Assembly: GCF_000020005.1 (NCBI RefSeq)
Contig: NC_010718.1
Location: 12,501 to 76,500, forward strand
DNA from: Natranaerobius thermophilus JW/NM-WN-LF
GTDB taxonomy: Bacteria; Bacillota; Natranaerobiia; Natranaerobiales; Natranaerobiaceae
Length of the DNA stretch: 64,000 bases
Reading direction: 5' to 3'
The position numbers and the translations under genes were made by a program. The notes under the pieces were generated by a model, which worked only from the letters and a program-made list of their open reading frames with translations, had not been told where the DNA came from and ran no database searches. Positions 12,286 to 22,821 of the stretch are shown piece after piece (within the stretch, counting starts at the first letter, position 1; each line of letters opens with the position of its first letter).

Positions 12286-12762
12286 ATGCCTAGCCATAAT
12301 AATACAGACAAATATTGGATGCAGCAAGCTATAGATCAAGCCAAACTGGCATATAATAAGGGAGAAGTTCCTATTGGTGCAGTTATTGTAAAAGATGAAC
12401 AGTTAATAGCAACTGGTTTCAATAAAAGAGAAACTAGTCAAGATGCAACAAGTCATGCTGAAATAATTGCAATCCAATCGGCTTGTAACTATCTAGGTGG
12501 ATGGCGTTTACTGGATTGTACCTTATATGTGACAATAGAACCTTGTCCTATGTGTGCAGGAGCGATTTTACAATCTAGGATAACCAAGCTGGTTTTTGGA
12601 ACTGAAGACCCAAAAGCATGGGGAGAATTATCAATATCACAATTGTTACAAAACCCCCAACTCAATCATCAAGTTGATATTGTTGAAGGAATTTGCAAAG
12701 AAGAATCAAAAGATATTATTAAGCAATTTTTTCACGAATTAAGAAAGAGAAAAAAGAATTAA
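12286..12762 (+). CDS. tadA: tRNA-specific adenosine deaminase
   Basis: 158 residues of the cytidine deaminase fold. It converts A34 of tRNA-Arg(ACG) to inosine, needed to read CGU, CGC and CGA codons. Seen: zinc and catalytic motif H57-A58-E59 and P86-C87-P-M-C90. Followed by SRP RNA and dnaX as in B. subtilis, with two tRNA-Ser genes inserted between. ATG 12286 has a weak ribosome site (AGAGGTAG). Confidence 0.94.
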   Translation: MPSHNNTDKYWMQQAIDQAKLAYNKGEVPIGAVIVKDEQLIATGFNKRETSQDATSHAEIIAIQSACNYLGGWRLLDCTLYVTIEPCPMCAGAILQSRITKLVFGTEDPKAWGELSISQLLQNPQLNHQVDIVEGICKEESKDIIKQFFHELRKRKKN

Positions 12763-12801
12763 TTTTAAATATAACCAGATTGTTATTAAAATTTTGATAC
12801 T

Positions 12802-12931
12802 AGTTTTTTCTCTAATAATGGTGGAGAGATGGCCGAGTCTGGCTTAAGGCGCTCGACTCGAAATCGAGTAAGCAGTTGCCTGCTTCCTGGGTTCAAATCC
12901 CAGTCTCTCCGCCACTATTAGAGAAAAAATT
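12802..12931 (+). repeat. Inverted repeat extending the tRNA-Ser(CGA) acceptor stem
   Basis: Bases 12802-12822 are complementary to 12911-12931 with one A-C mismatch and a few G-U pairs. This continues the 7-bp acceptor stem outward into a helix of ~27 bp, and it pairs the encoded CCA with GGT in the leader. No T-run follows, so it is not a normal terminator. The other tRNA-Ser genes here lack it. Confidence 0.75.
12823..12914 (+). tRNA. tRNA-Ser(CGA)
   Basis: A class II tRNA of 92 nt with encoded CCA. Anticodon stem CTCGA/TCGAG, loop CTCGAAA, anticodon CGA (reads UCG). Acceptor GGAGAGA/TCTCTCC. It sits at the tip of a long inverted repeat (see the next feature). Confidence 0.95.
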
Positions 12932-12952
12932 AAAATTGGATTAAATTTAACC

Positions 12953-12980
12953 TTGCATAATTTATAAAATTAGTTATAAT
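12953..12980 (+). promoter_or_regulatory. Promoter of tRNA-Ser(GGA)
   Basis: TTGCAT (12953-12958), 16-base spacer, TATAAT (12975-12980); the tRNA starts 12 bases further on. Confidence 0.7.
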
Positions 12981-12992
12981 GGAGAGTAGCGC

Positions 12993-13088
12993 GGAGAGAT
13001 GGCCGAGTCTGGCCGAAGGCGCTCGCCTGGAAAGCGAGTAGACGGGTAGATCCCCGTCTCGAGGGTTCAAATCCCTCTCTCTCCGCCA
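12993..13088 (+). tRNA. tRNA-Ser(GGA)
   Basis: A class II tRNA of 96 nt with encoded CCA. Anticodon stem CTCGC/GCGAG, loop CTGGAAA, anticodon GGA (reads UCC/UCU). This isoacceptor matches the UCC specifier of the serS T-box. Its body is almost identical to tRNA-Ser(GCU), suggesting duplication. Confidence 0.96.
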
Positions 13089-13121
13089 TTATTTTTACTT
13101 ACAAAATAATATTATGTTAAC

Positions 13122-13127
13122 TATAAT
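13122..13127 (+). promoter_or_regulatory. -10 element of the SRP RNA gene
   Basis: TATAAT lies 9-11 bases before the SRP RNA 5' end. The -35 region (CTTACA at 13098) is weak, so read-through from the tRNA promoter may also contribute. Confidence 0.45.
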
Positions 13128-13135
13128 TGGCCAAT

Positions 13136-13410
13136 CTTGGCCGTGCTAGACGGGGAGGTAGCGGTGCCCTGTACCTGCAATCCGCTATAGCAGGGTCGAA
13201 TTCCCGGGCTGAGGCCTGGCTCGGTGAAGGTCTGGCCCAAATAAGTGGTGTTGAAGGCTGGGTCCTATGCGACGCAAACCCATGAATCCCGTCAGATCCG
13301 GAAGGAAGCAGCGGTAAGTGGGAATTTGCGGGTGCCATAGGGTCACCTGGCCGGAGCTAACTGTTTGGGTAACGCTTGACCGAGTGGGTCGAAGTCGGGT
13401 GCACGGCCAT
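13136..13410 (+). ncRNA. ffs: Signal recognition particle RNA, large Gram-positive type
   Basis: A ~275-nt RNA whose ends TGGCCGTGC (13138) and GCACGGCCA (13401) pair. It has the Alu-type 5' domain (GGGGAGGTAGCGGTGCCCTG) and the conserved Ffh-binding hairpin GTCAGATCCGGAAGGAAGC (13291-13309). It is the RNA core of the SRP for membrane protein targeting. The position between tadA and dnaX is the same as in B. subtilis. Confidence 0.96.
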
Positions 13411-13438
13411 TTATTATATATAATTATAATAGCAATCT

Positions 13439-13477
13439 ACCCGGATTCCCAGGTAAAAGGGACCGGGATTTTTTGTT
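13439..13477 (+). terminator. SRP RNA terminator
   Basis: Stem CCCGG(AT)TCCC / GGGACCGGG followed by ATTTTTTGTTTTG. Confidence 0.85.
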
Positions 13478-13490
13478 TTGTTCAAATTTA

Positions 13491-13518
13491 ATCACAATTT
13501 GTGATAATATGATATAAT
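13491..13518 (+). promoter_or_regulatory. dnaX promoter region with palindrome
   Basis: TATAAT at 13513-13518 is a good -10. ATCACAATTTGTGAT (13491-13505) is a perfect 7+1+7 palindrome in the spacer and -35 area, where no TTGACA-like hexamer is seen. This suggests activator or repressor binding, which is inference. Confidence 0.4.
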
Positions 13519-13573
13519 AAAATGAGAATTTTTTGGATTTGTTTATGATAATAATAAAGGAGATTGTGATACT

Positions 13574-15343
13574 ATGGATTATCAAGCCCTCTATCGTCAA
13601 TGGCGTCCAAAATATTTTAGAGATTTGGTAGGACAGGAGCATGTGGTTACTACTCTTAAAAACGCTATTAGTCAGAGTCGTATATCCCATGCCTATTTAT
13701 TTTCTGGTCCACGAGGAACAGGAAAAACTAGTGTTGCAAAAGTATTCGCCAAGGCTTTAAACTGCGATCACAGTCAGGATAACGAGCCTTGTGGCCAGTG
13801 CTCAAGATGTATTGAACACGATCGAGGGACTTTTATGGACATTTTGGAAATTGATGCAGCATCTAATAGGGGAATTGATGAAATCAGAGAAATTAGAGAT
13901 CATGTTGCTTACTCACCCTCTGAAGGAAACTATAAAGTCTATATTGTCGATGAGGTCCATATGTTAACTACTGAAGCCTTTAATGCCCTACTAAAAACCT
14001 TAGAAGAACCACCAGATTATGTTATTTTTATTTTAGCTACTACTGAACCACATAAACTTCCCATGACAGTGTTGTCAAGATGTCAAAGATTTGATTTTTA
14101 CAGGCTTTCTACATCTAAAATTGAAAAACAATTGCAAAATGTTATAGATAGTAAAAATTTATCAGCTACTAAAGAGAGTCTTTCAATAATTGCTAAAAAA
14201 TCTGATGGCGGTATGAGAGATGCCCTGAGCTTATTGGATCAGTCGTTATCATTTCTAGGCTCGGGTGAGCAGTTAAAAGTGGACCATGTACTTGAGGTTA
14301 CTGGTACAGTTTCCGAGGATACCTTCTATGATTTATTAATGGCTTTGAAAGAGGGAGATTTAGCCCAAATTCTAAACATAGTCCAACAGCTTTCGGATAG
14401 TGGAAAAGATTTTGGCCAATTTTTAAATGATTTGATTGTATACTTAAGAGATTTATTGTTATTTAAATTAAAAGGGCCATCTGATCAATTGTTATGGGGT
14501 AGTGTTGATAGTGTAAAAAAACTTCATAAATACTTTACTAAGGACGAACTTATTTCTATGATAGATTTTCTTTCAGAAAAGCAACAGGCAATGAAATGGT
14601 CGCAAAATCGAAGATTAATTGTTGAAATGGCTTTTTATCGAATAATTAACAAATATAATACTTCTTTTGAGGCAGAATACAAAGAAAAGGAAACAAAACA
14701 AAAAAATAATGAAGAAACAAATGATAAATCACTAAAAGTGCAACAGACAACATCTATCGAGTCAGTCGAATCAGAGAATAAAGAGAATGCAAAGCTCCAG
14801 GATCAGAGTTCTCTACCAAAACAAACAGATGACCAAAGTAATAAGAATAATGATAGTAGTAAACTATCTAGGGAAGACAGCGATATTCAACAATCAGAGA
14901 CAAAAAAAGATAAGATGACAGAGCAACAAGAGGCAACAGTACAAAATGATTTGAATTTAAAAATAGTTACAGAGCAATGGGATGCAGTGCTGGAAAAATT
15001 GAAACAGAGAAAAGTTACTGCTCATGCACTAGTTTTTGAAGGGAAACCGGTGGATGTTAAAGAAAATACACTGTATCTAGGGTTTAAAAAGCTGCATAAA
15101 CTACACAAGGAACGGGTGGAACAAAAAGAAAAAGGCCTCCTAGAGGAGGTATTAAGTGAGTTTTTTGGAGATATTAAGGTTAAATGTATAATTGTTGAGG
15201 AAACAGATCTATCTAAGCAAAATACTAAACAGGGAAATGATCACAAAGGTAACTCCCAAAATGAAGAGATGGATGACCTTACGGGGATAGCTAAACAAAA
15301 ATTCGGCCCCGATAAGGTTGAAATATATAATAAACAAATTTAA
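13574..15343 (+). CDS. dnaX: DNA polymerase III subunits tau and gamma
   Basis: 589 residues; the clamp-loader ATPase. Seen: Walker A GPRGTGKT (45-52), zinc cysteines C64, C73, C76, C79, Walker B IVDEVHML, the SRC motif (LSRCQRFDF), a collar domain to ~365, then a Lys/Glu/Gln-rich linker (about 370-460) and a C-terminal tau-type region. Within codons 376-378 lies A AAA AAT (14701-14707), with an AAGGA 9-10 bases upstream and a UAA reached at once in the -1 frame; it would make a 378-residue gamma. First gene of dnaX-ybaB-recR. ATG 13574 follows AAAGGAGA. Confidence 0.96.
   Translation: MDYQALYRQWRPKYFRDLVGQEHVVTTLKNAISQSRISHAYLFSGPRGTGKTSVAKVFAKALNCDHSQDNEPCGQCSRCIEHDRGTFMDILEIDAASNRGIDEIREIRDHVAYSPSEGNYKVYIVDEVHMLTTEAFNALLKTLEEPPDYVIFILATTEPHKLPMTVLSRCQRFDFYRLSTSKIEKQLQNVIDSKNLSATKESLSIIAKKSDGGMRDALSLLDQSLSFLGSGEQLKVDHVLEVTGTVSEDTFYDLLMALKEGDLAQILNIVQQLSDSGKDFGQFLNDLIVYLRDLLLFKLKGPSDQLLWGSVDSVKKLHKYFTKDELISMIDFLSEKQQAMKWSQNRRLIVEMAFYRIINKYNTSFEAEYKEKETKQKNNEETNDKSLKVQQTTSIESVESENKENAKLQDQSSLPKQTDDQSNKNNDSSKLSREDSDIQQSETKKDKMTEQQEATVQNDLNLKIVTEQWDAVLEKLKQRKVTAHALVFEGKPVDVKENTLYLGFKKLHKLHKERVEQKEKGLLEEVLSEFFGDIKVKCIIVEETDLSKQNTKQGNDHKGNSQNEEMDDLTGIAKQKFGPDKVEIYNKQI
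14687..14709 (+). promoter_or_regulatory. Putative -1 programmed frameshift site in dnaX
   Basis: The slippery heptamer A AAA AAT (14701-14707, zero frame CAA AAA AAT) is preceded by the Shine-Dalgarno-like AAGGA (14687-14691). It is followed directly by TAA (14707-14709) in the -1 frame. This is the layout of the E. coli dnaX signal, except that no strong downstream hairpin is obvious. The seven-A run could also allow polymerase slippage. Confidence 0.6.
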
Positions 15344-15360
15344 GCAGGAGGGATTTGAAA

Positions 15361-15678
15361 ATGGGCGGTAAAATGCAAAAAATGATGAAACAAGTACAAA
15401 AAATGCAAAGTGAAATGCAAAAAGTTCAAGAAGAATTAAAAGATCAGACTAGAACCGGCACAGCAGGTGGTGGCGCCGTAGAAGCAACTGTTAATGGTCA
15501 TAAAGAAGTGGTTGATATTTCCATAGACCCTGATGTAATTGACCCTGAAGACAGTGAAATGTTGGAAGATTTAATTATGGCAGCAGTGAATGATGGTTTG
15601 AAAAATGTAGATGAAATGGTTAGTGAGGAAATGAAAAAAGTAACCGGAGGCATGGATCTACCTCCGGGGATGTTCTAA
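15361..15678 (+). CDS. YbaB/EbfC family nucleoid-associated protein
   Basis: 105 residues: Met/Gln/Lys-rich N-terminal helix (MQKMMKQVQKMQ), then a small beta sheet (GGGAVEATVNGHKEVVDISID) and a C-terminal PPGMF tail. Family members are DNA-binding dimers encoded between dnaX and recR in most bacteria. ATG 15361 is chosen because AGGAGGG (15346-15352) is 8 bases upstream; the in-frame TTG 15355 is too close. Eighteen bases after dnaX and immediately before recR. Confidence 0.92.
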   Translation: MGGKMQKMMKQVQKMQSEMQKVQEELKDQTRTGTAGGGAVEATVNGHKEVVDISIDPDVIDPEDSEMLEDLIMAAVNDGLKNVDEMVSEEMKKVTGGMDLPPGMF

Positions 15679-16278
15679 ATGTCTAATTATCCGAAACCTA
15701 TTAATCGCTTAATTGAAGCTCTTTCATATCTTCCCGGAATTGGACCTAAAACTGCAGAACGACTGGCATTTCATATTGTTTCAATGGACGAAACCAAAGT
15801 GAATCATTTAATTACAGCCCTGCAGGACTCTAGAGACAAAGTTTTTGAATGCAGCACTTGTAATAATTTAACAGATAAAGATCCTTGTACAATTTGTCAG
15901 GATGAAAGTCGTGATAGTAATTTGATTTGTGTAGTGCAAGATGCCAGAGATGTGACTGCAATTGAAAAAGTTCAAGATTTTCAAGGAAAGTATCATGTGC
16001 TGCAAGGAGTTATTTCTCCTATGGAAGGTATTGGCCCTGATGATTTAAATTTGAAGGCTTTAATGGATCGGATCCAAGGAGAAGGAATTACTGAACTAGT
16101 TGTAGCTACCGATCCTACTGTTGAAGGTGAAGCTACGGCTATGTATTTAAATAAACTTGTCAAACCATTAGGAGTAAGAGTTACTCGATTAGCTTATGGA
16201 CTCCCTATGGGGGGAGATTTAGAATATGCTGATGAAATGACATTACAACAAGCCTTTGAAGGACGAAAAGAGTTGTAG
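15679..16278 (+). CDS. recR: Recombination protein RecR
   Basis: 199 residues. Works with RecF and RecO to load RecA at gaps. Seen: helix-hairpin-helix (LPGIGPKTAERLAFH, ~18-32), C4 zinc finger (CSTCNN...CTIC, ~57-72), and Toprim domain (VVQDARDVTAIE, then VVATDPTVEGEATAMYL). The start codon immediately follows the ybaB stop, so translation is coupled. The terminator stem overlaps its last codons. Confidence 0.97.
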   Translation: MSNYPKPINRLIEALSYLPGIGPKTAERLAFHIVSMDETKVNHLITALQDSRDKVFECSTCNNLTDKDPCTICQDESRDSNLICVVQDARDVTAIEKVQDFQGKYHVLQGVISPMEGIGPDDLNLKALMDRIQGEGITELVVATDPTVEGEATAMYLNKLVKPLGVRVTRLAYGLPMGGDLEYADEMTLQQAFEGRKEL

Positions 16279-16310
16279 GATGTACAAACATCCTGCAACT
16301 CTTTTTTTTT
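16270..16310 (+). terminator. recR terminator
   Basis: A 14-bp stem GAGTTGTAGGATGT/ACATCCTGCAACTC with loop ACAA is followed by nine or ten T. The left arm contains the recR stop codon (16276-16278). Confidence 0.92.
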
Positions 16311-16463
16311 AGAAACTGTTATATTTAATTGTTGATACTGTAAATTTTCAATTGATGGGATTATGCAATAATACAACTTTTTTAATAACTGTTTTGGTAA
16401 TAGGGTAGTATATTCAATACAAACTTTATCAGTTAAGGGAAAAGTTTCAAGGAGGGAAAGGTT

Positions 16464-16784
16464 ATGAGTAAATTGAATAATTTTGTAGAATACAAAGATA
16501 AGCTTGTAGCATATCTTTGTTATCTCTATCACCATTTTGATTTGATTGAAAGCAATGAAGATTTAACTTGGGAGGATCAACTTTTAAATGAGTTAAAGCG
16601 AACTGAACAGGAAATAGAAAATGCTAAAAAATATTTTAATAGCGTAACTGATCCAGGTTTAATTGAACATGCAATTTATTTAATTAAAGCTAGTGAGCGT
16701 AAATACAGATACTTAATCAATCAAGCTAAAAAAATGGGTGTTGAGGGCAAATTAGAATTGAAAAAAAGTAATAACCTGTCCTGA
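16464..16784 (+). CDS. YaaL-like DUF2508 protein
   Basis: 106 residues, mainly helical, with the family pattern ENAKKYFNSVTDPGLIEHAIYLIKASERKYRYLINQAK near the C terminus. Function unknown. The gene lies between recR and bofA as in B. subtilis and many sporeformers, which supports the call. ATG 16464 has AAGGAGGGAAAGG upstream. Confidence 0.8.
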   Translation: MSKLNNFVEYKDKLVAYLCYLYHHFDLIESNEDLTWEDQLLNELKRTEQEIENAKKYFNSVTDPGLIEHAIYLIKASERKYRYLINQAKKMGVEGKLELKKSNNLS

Positions 16785-16838
16785 AAAGTTGTACATATAA
16801 TATAAGTACAACTTTAATTGCAAGGGGAGGGCTGTGTT

Positions 16839-17120
16839 TTGTTTGAGGGAGAGCTGAACTTTTGGTTGTCACTAATTTTTGGATTATTATTTGTTTATTT
16901 ACTGGCTCGGTTAATATTACAGCCGGCAAAAATTTTTTTTAAGGTTTTTTTAAGAATAGTTTTGGGTGCTGTAGTTTTGTTTTTAGTTAATACAGCTTTT
17001 GGAATTTTCTTCGATTTTCAAATTGCTATAAATGTAATTACAGCTTTAACTGTAGGATTTTTGGGTTTACCGGGGATGATTCTTTTAGTTGCTACTATGT
17101 TACTAGTTGGAGGAGTGTGA
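16839..17120 (+). CDS. bofA: BofA-like pro-sigma-K processing inhibitor
   Basis: A 93-residue membrane protein with about three hydrophobic segments and the family ending (VGFLGLPGMILLVATMLL). In B. subtilis BofA inhibits the SpoIVFB protease in the outer forespore membrane. TTG 16839 is chosen since AGGGGAGG (16823-16830) is 8 bases upstream; upstream in-frame TTG 16818 would lie before the ribosome site. Position after yaaL agrees with the B. subtilis order. Confidence 0.8.
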   Translation: MFEGELNFWLSLIFGLLFVYLLARLILQPAKIFFKVFLRIVLGAVVLFLVNTAFGIFFDFQIAINVITALTVGFLGLPGMILLVATMLLVGGV

Positions 17121-17325
17121 TAAAATATGATATACAAATTAAATTATGATATATATTGCTCTTTAAGGCGACTTCTGTTATACTCAAAATTTGAAGGGTG
17201 TTATAATTTTTAAACCGACAAGTCAGCTATTTCTTAAACTGTTATAATATTCAATGTACTTTGTTATGCAACAGTTACAGAGATAGTGGCAGCACTTATA
17301 GACAACCTTAAGGGGCTGATAAATA
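17121..17325. other. Intergenic region before the P-loop protein
   Basis: 205 AT-rich bases. Several TATAAT-like hexamers occur (e.g. 17243-17248) but no convincing -35 partner. No gene or terminator was recognised. Confidence 0.4.
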
Positions 17326-17982
17326 ATGAGATATGTAGAAGCTTTCATAGGGGAGTATGCTAGTGGGAAAAGTGAAAACGCAATCAATCGAGCCCTTGAT
17401 TTACAAAAACAAGGTCGTGAAGTCACCCTTGTTGATTTAGATACAGTAGAACCTTTTTATACTCTCCGACCAATTAAAAGAAAGTTAGAAGAACAAGGCT
17501 TATCTGTTGTTGCCTGGGAAACCCATGAAACTATGGGTTTAGGGGAAGCCGGTTCAGTGTTAAAGCCTGAAATGCGTTGGGTACTTAGACGTTCAGGTGA
17601 TATTATTTTAGATGTAGGATACGGTGTACACGGAGCTAAAATATTTAACTTAATAGAAGGTGCGTTAGAGGACAAAGAGTTGAAAATATATGTAGTTATA
17701 AATACTTCACGTCCCATGACTTCTCAACCCGAAAGAATAGTCTCATATATAGAAAGTCTGGGAAAAGTTGATGGGATTGTCCATAATACTCATCTTGGAG
17801 CCATGACAGATTTAGAAACCATCATAGAGGGTAAGGAAAAAGTAGAAGAGGCAGCTTCCAAGCTTGATTTGCCTATTATAGCAACAGCTATTGAAAAGTC
17901 CATGCTATCAGAAGCTAAAACACTAGATTGGGGTCACGAGTTATGGCCTATTGAGAGGTACATGGAAGAAAGTATGTGGTAA
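17326..17982 (+). CDS. P-loop nucleotide-binding protein, function unknown
   Basis: 218 residues. Seen: N-terminal GEYASGKSENAIN (P-loop with the GxxxSGKS pattern, ~9-21), VTLVDLDTVEPF (ASKHA-unlike, similar to the SIMIBI/MinD-CobQ switch region), IILDVGYGVHGAK, and VVINTSRPMTSQ. It looks like a small MinD/CobQ-type ATPase. It lies 70 bases upstream of the pyruvate:ferredoxin oxidoreductase gene, same strand. A role in assembly or regulation of that Fe-S enzyme is only a guess from position. ATG 17326; the ribosome site AAGGGGCTGA is acceptable. Confidence 0.7.
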   Translation: MRYVEAFIGEYASGKSENAINRALDLQKQGREVTLVDLDTVEPFYTLRPIKRKLEEQGLSVVAWETHETMGLGEAGSVLKPEMRWVLRRSGDIILDVGYGVHGAKIFNLIEGALEDKELKIYVVINTSRPMTSQPERIVSYIESLGKVDGIVHNTHLGAMTDLETIIEGKEKVEEAASKLDLPIIATAIEKSMLSEAKTLDWGHELWPIERYMEESMW

Positions 17983-18005
17983 CCGGCTTTTTACTCCAGT
18001 TAACT

Positions 18006-18025
18006 AAGCAGTTTTTTAACTGCTT
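18006..18025 (+). promoter_or_regulatory. Hairpin in the leader of the pyruvate oxidoreductase gene
   Basis: AAGCAGTT TTTT AACTGCTT forms a perfect 8-bp stem 15 bases before the ribosome site. It is followed by A residues on this strand, so it is not a terminator for the upstream gene; it may protect or control the mRNA. Confidence 0.4.
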
Positions 18026-18040
18026 AAAAATTATAAGTAA

Positions 18041-21580
<3,540 letters not shown>

Positions 21581-21614
21581 CCCTGTCTAAACTAGGTATA
21601 GAATAGGGCAATAC

Positions 21615-21646
21615 CTGATGGGGACAGGATTCACTGTCCCCATCAG
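21615..21646 (+). repeat. Strong palindrome between the two oxidoreductase loci
   Basis: A perfect 13-bp stem CTGATGGGGACAG/CTGTCCCCATCAG with a 6-nt loop (GATTCA). No T-run follows on either strand, so it is unlikely to be a plain terminator. The GGGGACAG...CTGTCCCC form resembles dispersed REP-like palindromes of Firmicutes. Only one copy is in the window. Confidence 0.65.
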
Positions 21647-21711
21647 TATGCTATATAACCTGCAATTCAGCAGATTATTAAATCAAGTATTAATTACAGG
21701 AGGTGGACATT

Positions 21712-22794
21712 TTGTCAGATAAACCTATTACGGGAGATCAAAAGGCGTTTATGACTGGTAACGAAGTAGTTGCCTGGGGTGCATTAGCTGCAAAAGCCGA
21801 TATCATGTACGGTTATCCCATTACACCTCAAAACGAAATTATGCACTACTGGACTCGTTTGGCGCCTCAGTACGACAAAAAGTTTTTACAAACGGAAGAC
21901 GAAATTTCTGCAGGTTTTACTACTGTTGGCGGTGTATTAGCTGGTAAAAAAGGATTTTCAGCCACTGCCGGGCCTGGAAACACCTTATTCCAAGAAGCCA
22001 TTTCCATGGCTGAAATGATGAGGGTACCAACGGTAATGGCCATCACTCAAAGAGGAGGGCCTTCAACTGCCACTGTTATATATTCACAACAGGAGGTTAC
22101 TATGACCTCTTATGGTGGTAATGGTGAAGGATTTAGAATAGTTTATTCAACTGCTACCCATCAAGAACTATTTGACTATACTATCAAATCCTTTAACGCT
22201 GCTTGGAAATACAGATTCCCTGCCTTTGTCTTGGGAGATGGTTATCAAGCAAAAATGAGAGAACCTTTAACAATGTACGACCCAGAAGAAAAGGGAATTG
22301 AATTGATTAAACCTGAAGCAAGTGTGGGTATGGAAGGCGTCCCTGGAATTGACAGGGAAGTTGCTCACTTGAGAAACACCTATAATACAGAAGACGAACT
22401 TTATGAAGTAGTTATGGACTTAGCCAAAGCTTATGAAGAAATTGCACCTGAAGTGGTAGAATACGAAGAGTATAAAACCGATGATGCTGAGGTACTTCTA
22501 ACAGGTCATGGTGTAGTTAACAGAGCTTGCCAAGCTGCTGTCGACATTTTAAGGGAACAAGGTATTAAAGCTGGAGCATTTAGACCGATTACTTTAAGAC
22601 CTTTCCCAGAGCAAGAACTTAGACAAGCTGTAGCTAAGCCTGACAAGCTATTAGTTATTGAGTCTGCCCATGGGCAGTTTAAGCGTCAAGTTACTGATGC
22701 TTTATACGGTGAAACTATTGAGATGGACACTCTGTATAAACCAGGAATGGGAGTTACAGCGGAAGAGATTGTTGAAAGAGTTAAGTCATACTAA
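21712..22794 (+). CDS. korA: 2-oxoacid:ferredoxin oxidoreductase, alpha subunit
   Basis: 360 residues. Seen: YGYPITPQNEIMHYW (pyrimidine domain, as in the alpha subunits of 2-oxoglutarate, branched-chain or indolepyruvate-type enzymes), AGFTTVGGVLAGKKGFSATAGPG, and a C-terminal domain II (FRPITLRPFPEQEL). The substrate (2-oxoglutarate, 2-oxoisovalerate or other) cannot be decided from the motifs. TTG 21712 follows AGGAGGTGG with good spacing. First of four tightly spaced genes for a four-subunit complex. Confidence 0.88.
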   Translation: MSDKPITGDQKAFMTGNEVVAWGALAAKADIMYGYPITPQNEIMHYWTRLAPQYDKKFLQTEDEISAGFTTVGGVLAGKKGFSATAGPGNTLFQEAISMAEMMRVPTVMAITQRGGPSTATVIYSQQEVTMTSYGGNGEGFRIVYSTATHQELFDYTIKSFNAAWKYRFPAFVLGDGYQAKMREPLTMYDPEEKGIELIKPEASVGMEGVPGIDREVAHLRNTYNTEDELYEVVMDLAKAYEEIAPEVVEYEEYKTDDAEVLLTGHGVVNRACQAAVDILREQGIKAGAFRPITLRPFPEQELRQAVAKPDKLLVIESAHGQFKRQVTDALYGETIEMDTLYKPGMGVTAEEIVERVKSY

Positions 22795-22821
22795 ACCAAC
22801 TATTTGGAAGGAGGTTCTCCA

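Noticed and set aside
12780-12801. Promoter for tRNA-Ser(CGA) (TTGTTA...GATACT)
   Set aside because: Spacer is only 10 bases.
13117-13338. Minus-strand frame of 73 codons
   Set aside because: It overlaps the SRP RNA gene and has no coding features.
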